DNA from: a virus
IMG/VR virus record: IMGVR_UViG_3300020202_000062
Location: 94,929-158,928 of that record
Length of the DNA stretch: 64,000 nucleotides
Strand: one strand, 5' to 3'
Positions 59,852 to 64,000 of the stretch are shown here, in pieces. A program made the translations under genes and the position numbers. The notes below the pieces were generated by a model. It did not search any database, was not told the origin of the DNA, and was given only the letters and a program-made list of their open reading frames with translations. Every line of letters begins with the position of its first letter. Within the stretch, counting starts at the first letter, position 1.

Positions 59852-62173
59852 CTACTCGCCTTGAAGTGCTGCAACCTGCTCCTGGAGTTCTTGAACAGCT
59901 TTAACTAGCAAAGTAACTATAATATTATAAGCTATTCCTTCGGGCTGGCCTTGATTATCTAGAGATACAGATTCTGGAATTGCATCAAACATCTCTTCGG
60001 CAATGAATCCGATATCTTCTCTTTGCTGCGAGATCCATCTAAAACGAGTAGGATTGAGTTCGGCTATCTTACTTAGCGCACTGTATTCAATGGGGCGTAG
60101 GTCTTCCTTCCACCTGATAGATGATCCGTTTGTGTAAGTCCCGCCGATAAGATTGGCGTAGTCACCTGTATCGTAATTAATGAACTGAACTCGGTTATCA
60201 TCCGAAGAACCCTCATCGATAATAATCAAGGTATTAGTTTCTGTGCCATCCGAATCGGCCTGTAGGGCTATTCCTGCAATTTGTCCAGTGCCCCTCGCTT
60301 GCACCGGTAGGTTAGTGGGGCTAGCGTTTCCGGTGCTGATGCTTCCTGTAGAAGCGATCAGTTCGTCACATGTAACATCGCCACTAGCCGTAATTGTCCC
60401 GATGTTGACAAGGTTCCTAGAACTATCAACGATCTGAGTACCGTTAAGTTGATATTGGGAAGTGGCGTTAACTGTCGAAGGAGAGAATGTTCCTGTGGTT
60501 AGGGTGCCCGGAATGTCAACTGTGCCACCTGCACTAATGGTCAACCTATTCGATCCGGCGACTTCCATGAAGATATCCGAGTCCGCCTGGATATACATAT
60601 CTCCACCAGTAGTGGTGTAGATGGTTCCCTCAGTATCAGAACCCGCAAGATCGTACCACTTGATCTTGTTGCTGTTTCCGGTTCCTACGATAAGTTTGAT
60701 GCCAGTGCTAGCATCAATGACGACAGTACCTGCTGAGGCGGTCAGTGTTCCGGACACTGTAAACGAACCCGTGATGTTAGCGTCAGTGGCCGTCAAAGCT
60801 CCAGCAGGTGTGACCTGAAAAACAGTCCCTGATCCAGTGTTGATCTGTCCTGCGGCCGAAACCCTAAATGCAGTTGCTGTTGCATATGTGGATGTTGCAG
60901 GGTTACCCTGCCAGATGTTGCCGCTGTTATCTACGTTGAATCCACCAGAGGAACCAAGGCCAATAACACCCCTTCTGAAGTAAGCGAGTCCATCCGCCGT
61001 CAAGTAGAATGAATCTGTCGAGGCTCCGTCCCACAGCCTGAGGTACTTATTGGCACCTGTGGCGCTTGGGTCGATTTCAAACCTATGAGTTCCACCCGAT
61101 GTTGGGGACTGAAACTTCACTGCGCCCGCAGAAGTTACATACATCGTTGCGTTTGATGTAGACGTTCCGTTCAGGAAGATACCATTACCATCAACATAAA
61201 AGCGTGTGTTGCTTGAGTATGCGATTTGGAACTTGTTCGAGTCCAATGTGATAGCACTTGTGCCTCCCACATTATGCCCCACAATACTGATAGCCCCATT
61301 TTGGAATGTAATTCCATCTTTACTTAGCCGGTAACCTTTTGGTGTCCCGCTAGGAGTGTATCCAAAACTCTGAATGAAACCATTAGTATCGATGATGAAA
61401 GTTTTGGCGGCCCATGTACCCTCAAGGAGGTTGTCTACGGATACCTCTGTTTCAAGCGTCGTACCACTAGCGACTGGGGAGTAACCAGTTGACAACTGAT
61501 CAAACTGATCCCTTACCTTAAAACGGTAATAGTGAGTATCGGTGTCTGAAAGTTCATGGAAGTAAGTATCGGTTCCAGCGAGATCAGCAAGCGTTGACCA
61601 AGAACTCCCATCTAAAGAATGCTCAAGAAGGAATCCCTTATAGTCAAGCAGTCCGTCTGGTGGTATCATCGTGATACTGATACCAGTAAATACACCCACG
61701 AGAATAGGAGCATCTGTTGGATCTGTTGGGTCTTCGTTGCTGTCAGATCCAACCAAAGCCGCTGACTCATTACCGTGAATATCAACAGCCTTTACGGTAA
61801 CCGAAATAGAACTCTGGAGAGAACCAAAGTCAGAAGTGTTTTGATCTCTACTGTATAGGAAGTATGCGTCTGTTACTTCGTAAACTTTCGTAATGGAGTT
61901 GGCCGTAAGGGTAACCTTATATCCCTTTAGGTCCATAAGCGTACTGCCGTCAGTATTTGTGGTTGGCGGCGTCCAAGTTACGATGAAGGCTGTGGCTGAG
62001 AAATTCGTAACAAGGTTGGTTGGTGCGCTAGGAGTACTTTCATCAGACATTGTCTCGAAAGTTAGAGATTCAGACCATTCTGACTGAACGCCTAGATTGT
62101 TGTTAGATCGAACTCGCACCACATAGCGAGAGTCGGGCAATAGATTAGGTAGAACTCTGATCACTTCGGCCAT
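59852..62173 (-). CDS. Tail fibre with FN3 domains and S74 intramolecular chaperone
   Basis: This 773-residue protein begins in the second half of an FN3-like fold (residues 1-45: LPDSRYVVRVRSNNNLGVQS), then has two full FN3 domains (about 50-150 and 155-245). A beta-rich shaft of short Gly/Ser/Thr strands follows (about 250-680). The C-terminal 90 residues are a peptidase S74 chaperone: GSSIRWKEDLRPIEYSAL (Ser/Lys cleavage site), ELNPTRFRW, IGFIAEEM and a final coiled coil (LVKAVQELQEQVAALQGE). The chaperone folds the trimeric fibre and cuts itself off. This is a receptor-binding or side fibre. The odd start is discussed under findings. Confidence 0.8.
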   Translation of the reverse strand: MAEVIRVLPNLLPDSRYVVRVRSNNNLGVQSEWSESLTFETMSDESTPSAPTNLVTNFSATAFIVTWTPPTTNTDGSTLMDLKGYKVTLTANSITKVYEVTDAYFLYSRDQNTSDFGSLQSSISVTVKAVDIHGNESAALVGSDSNEDPTDPTDAPILVGVFTGISITMIPPDGLLDYKGFLLEHSLDGSSWSTLADLAGTDTYFHELSDTDTHYYRFKVRDQFDQLSTGYSPVASGTTLETEVSVDNLLEGTWAAKTFIIDTNGFIQSFGYTPSGTPKGYRLSKDGITFQNGAISIVGHNVGGTSAITLDSNKFQIAYSSNTRFYVDGNGIFLNGTSTSNATMYVTSAGAVKFQSPTSGGTHRFEIDPSATGANKYLRLWDGASTDSFYLTADGLAYFRRGVIGLGSSGGFNVDNSGNIWQGNPATSTYATATAFRVSAAGQINTGSGTVFQVTPAGALTATDANITGSFTVSGTLTASAGTVVIDASTGIKLIVGTGNSNKIKWYDLAGSDTEGTIYTTTGGDMYIQADSDIFMEVAGSNRLTISAGGTVDIPGTLTTGTFSPSTVNATSQYQLNGTQIVDSSRNLVNIGTITASGDVTCDELIASTGSISTGNASPTNLPVQARGTGQIAGIALQADSDGTETNTLIIIDEGSSDDNRVQFINYDTGDYANLIGGTYTNGSSIRWKEDLRPIEYSALSKIAELNPTRFRWISQQREDIGFIAEEMFDAIPESVSLDNQGQPEGIAYNIIVTLLVKAVQELQEQVAALQGE

Positions 62174-62947
62174 TTAGGTTGCTCCACTCATAACACTGGC
62201 CCACTCCACATTGTAAATCTCTTCAGATCCTACAGTTGAATCGATGGGCGTAAGATAACTAACTGCCTGCACATTGACCTCAGCACTAGAAGATCCCGGA
62301 AACTTACGTCCAGTGGCGCGCATCTGGAATAGGTGCTGCCCCTCTGTGAGGTCGTACTTCGTGTAGACAATAGTAGTGCTAGATTCTACGTTGAATAAGT
62401 CAACTTCTTCCCAATCCCCGCCATCTACAGAAACCTCCATTATACCCTTGTCCAATCCAACTTCTGAAGATAGTTTGATCCTCTCACCATAGGTGATGAT
62501 AGACGCAACAGCATCCTTGCTTGATGCCACGCCGTCAACCCAGTGATCTCCAGGACGAGTGTACATGATTCGGTAATCGTCATACCTACGAGTTACTGTC
62601 CATAGATTCTCTGCATAAGTGGGTCGAGTTGGAGCGTTCGTTAGGTTCCAATTCCCGAAGTAAAGGAAGTACTCATCGTTCGAGTCACCCTCGTCTAGAT
62701 TTCCCTCCAAGAAGAATCTGACATACTCATCATCTACCTCGCGAGCAAGGACAGTGTAAGTTGGGGTGGCAGCACCGTTTGAGTGAATAACCTCAACGTC
62801 AGCATAATCTTCGCGAGTTTTGCCTGCGTCGTAATATCCGAGCATGTCAACGGGGACCGTCACGCAATGGCCCTCTAGAACGTCTTCGAATTCATTTGTG
62901 AGTACTAGTTGCCTTCTAAATAGGTATTTAGCATTCCACCAAGACAT
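62174..62947 (-). CDS. DUF2341-like adhesin protein
   Basis: This 257-residue protein resembles DUF2341-type concanavalin-like domains: WWNAKYLFRRQLVLTNEFED at the start, DYADVEVIHSNGAATPTYTV, and SNDEYFLYFGNWNL. Those domains occur in surface adhesins and phage tail proteins and may bind sugar. The C-terminal 80 residues form a beta segment (VEVSVDGGDWEEVDLF). The ATG overlaps the stop of the upstream gene, and the stop abuts the next start. It lies between two genes that appear to share a split FN3 domain. Confidence 0.65.
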   Translation of the reverse strand: MSWWNAKYLFRRQLVLTNEFEDVLEGHCVTVPVDMLGYYDAGKTREDYADVEVIHSNGAATPTYTVLAREVDDEYVRFFLEGNLDEGDSNDEYFLYFGNWNLTNAPTRPTYAENLWTVTRRYDDYRIMYTRPGDHWVDGVASSKDAVASIITYGERIKLSSEVGLDKGIMEVSVDGGDWEEVDLFNVESSTTIVYTKYDLTEGQHLFQMRATGRKFPGSSSAEVNVQAVSYLTPIDSTVGSEEIYNVEWASVMSGAT

Positions 62948-64000
62948 TAGTCCTCCACTCTGTGGATCTGAACTTCATAACCAGCGTCGTCGCCATCCCA
63001 TGCCAATGTTACTTCAATACCAACTGTTCCGGGATTTGTCATTACTGCCCTTTGGGATAATAGCCTAAGGCTAGTCGGAACATCCGGCTGATCTGACGTA
63101 TCCACAGTTGAATTAGGGAGCGTGCCTCCCACAAGGTCAATACCACGAATCTTCTGGGATCCATCTAAACCTGTGTGGGCATGGGTGTTGATGTCAACTC
63201 CATCAATTGTAACACCTGGTTCCACTTCGATGTCGCCCGTGATGGTATCTCCCGCCTTTAGAAGATACTGCTCATGGGCATCATCTGCGTCTCTATCTCT
63301 TAGTTCTGAGTGACTAGAGTTGAATTCATCTACAACCGGCTGAATATTGCTCCAGGTTTCTGTCTCTGTTGGAGTTGGAGGAGTTGGGTTGAACTTAGCC
63401 TTTAGTGGCTTGCCCTTGACTTCTAGGTCTCGAATGGCCTTAACCCAACCGTCCCTGATCTTGAGTTGTTTCTTTAGATCCTCTGTCTTACTGTTGAAGA
63501 TTTCATTGCGGCGCATCTGATCAGCAAGTAGCATCTGTAGGTCGTCGTTTAACTTGGGGTTAGTCTTAGTTACAGACTCTCCCAACATACCCTTGTCTAG
63601 AAGCGCCTGCTCAAAGTCCTTAGTTACAGCCAATCTCATATTCATGGCTGGACCTAAGAATCTCTTGAAGTATGCGTCTGAAAACGTCGTGTGATTCTTT
63701 GTGATTTCTTCTTGTAGAGAGGCGATCTTGTTATTTACTTCATTGAGTCTAACCTTAAAAAGAGCCTGGTATTTTGCGGCTCTTTCTCCATTGATAGAAC
63801 CCAACTCGGAAGCGGAGATTGGAGAGACTTTCCCTCTTTCTTGGTAGATGCTCCGGACATTCCTCGTGTGGCGGAGCGCATTTTCCGCCCAGTCTTGAAG
63901 TAATTCGACTGTCCTCTTCTCTGATGCATCACTTACATCGCCAACGTAGTCATCTAGAAACTCCTCAATGTTAACAGCCTCATGGTGCACTGCCCTTGCT
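62947..64000 (-). CDS. Coiled-coil tail fibre protein (5' end may lie outside the window)
   Basis: The reading frame runs from 62947 to the window end with no stop. A GTG at 63988-63990 would give 347 residues but has AAGGG only two bases upstream, so the true start may be farther right. Residues about 85-200 (counted from that GTG) are coiled-coil. A GDTITGDIEVEPGVTIDGVD segment and THAHTGLDGS follow, as in trimeric tail-fibre shafts. The C-terminal 45 residues (VPTSLRLLSQRAV, AGYEVQIHRVED) look like the first half of an FN3 domain. It is probably the first fibre gene of this operon. Confidence 0.65.
   Translation of the reverse strand, partial: ARAVHHEAVNIEEFLDDYVGDVSDASEKRTVELLQDWAENALRHTRNVRSIYQERGKVSPISASELGSINGERAAKYQALFKVRLNEVNNKIASLQEEITKNHTTFSDAYFKRFLGPAMNMRLAVTKDFEQALLDKGMLGESVTKTNPKLNDDLQMLLADQMRRNEIFNSKTEDLKKQLKIRDGWVKAIRDLEVKGKPLKAKFNPTPPTPTETETWSNIQPVVDEFNSSHSELRDRDADDAHEQYLLKAGDTITGDIEVEPGVTIDGVDINTHAHTGLDGSQKIRGIDLVGGTLPNSTVDTSDQPDVPTSLRLLSQRAVMTNPGTVGIEVTLAWDGDDAGYEVQIHRVED

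Noticed and set aside
1-64000. tRNA genes, CRISPR arrays, insertion sequences, integrase or attachment sites
   Set aside because: None was seen by eye: no cloverleaf-like sequence in gaps, no regular direct repeats with spacers, no transposase or recombinase motifs. Faint tRNA-like sequence inside genes cannot be excluded without a covariance-model search.

Overview
The window is a continuous stretch of the virion-structure region of a large tailed phage with a contractile tail (myovirus type, Caudoviricetes). Every gene I can support lies on the minus strand, so transcription runs from base 64000 towards base 1. Genes are packed end to end, mostly with overlapping stop and start codons (TAATG or ATGA) or gaps under 30 bases. 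The largest gap is about 170 bases, so no stretch over 300 bases lacks a gene. Base composition is moderate, near 45% GC by eye. I see no tRNA, rRNA, CRISPR array, integrase, terminase, DNA polymerase or host gene. The structural genes alone fill the window and run past both ends, so the genome is probably well over 100 kb (inference). The host cannot be named. Two CHAP endopeptidases, an RlpA-like barrel and a peptidoglycan-binding domain show that the tail tip meets peptidoglycan, which fits a Gram-positive host but does not prove one.

Layout in transcription order. (1) 64000-59470: fibre and adhesin genes, namely a coiled-coil fibre protein, a DUF2341-like protein, an FN3 fibre ending in an S74 intramolecular chaperone, and two small genes, closed by a strong intrinsic terminator. 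(2) 59391-52804: head genes, namely portal, two small proteins, a glycosyltransferase-like enzyme, a prohead protease fused to a scaffold, a head protein and the major capsid protein, followed by a second terminator. (3) 52706-46959: Ig-like and beta-rich decoration or appendage proteins, an unusual repeat protein, a 54-residue Cys protein and head-tail connectors. (4) 46945-39966: two sheath-type proteins, three tube-type paralogues and two related tail-assembly chaperone candidates. (5) 39962-29501: two very large proteins in the tape-measure position and a small basic protein. (6) 29486-17380: the baseplate hub and puncturing device, namely a 2792-residue hub carrying an RlpA-like barrel and a C-terminal SNase-like domain, two CHAP proteins around an OB-fold spike, a gp25-like wedge and a gpJ-like wedge. 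(7) 17368-1: a DnaQ-type exonuclease with zinc ribbons, then giant peripheral baseplate or fibre proteins, three of them related, and the start of another fibre gene.

The most unusual points are the hub carrying a cell-wall-type barrel and an SNase-like nuclease domain; 16 Ala-Thr-Pro tripeptides with varied synonymous codons in one baseplate protein; an FN3 domain apparently split between two genes with a third gene between them; repeated paralogy of sheath, tube, chaperone and wedge components; a glycosyltransferase-like gene among the head genes; and two small genes (54 and 48 residues) starting with TTG behind good ribosome-binding sites.
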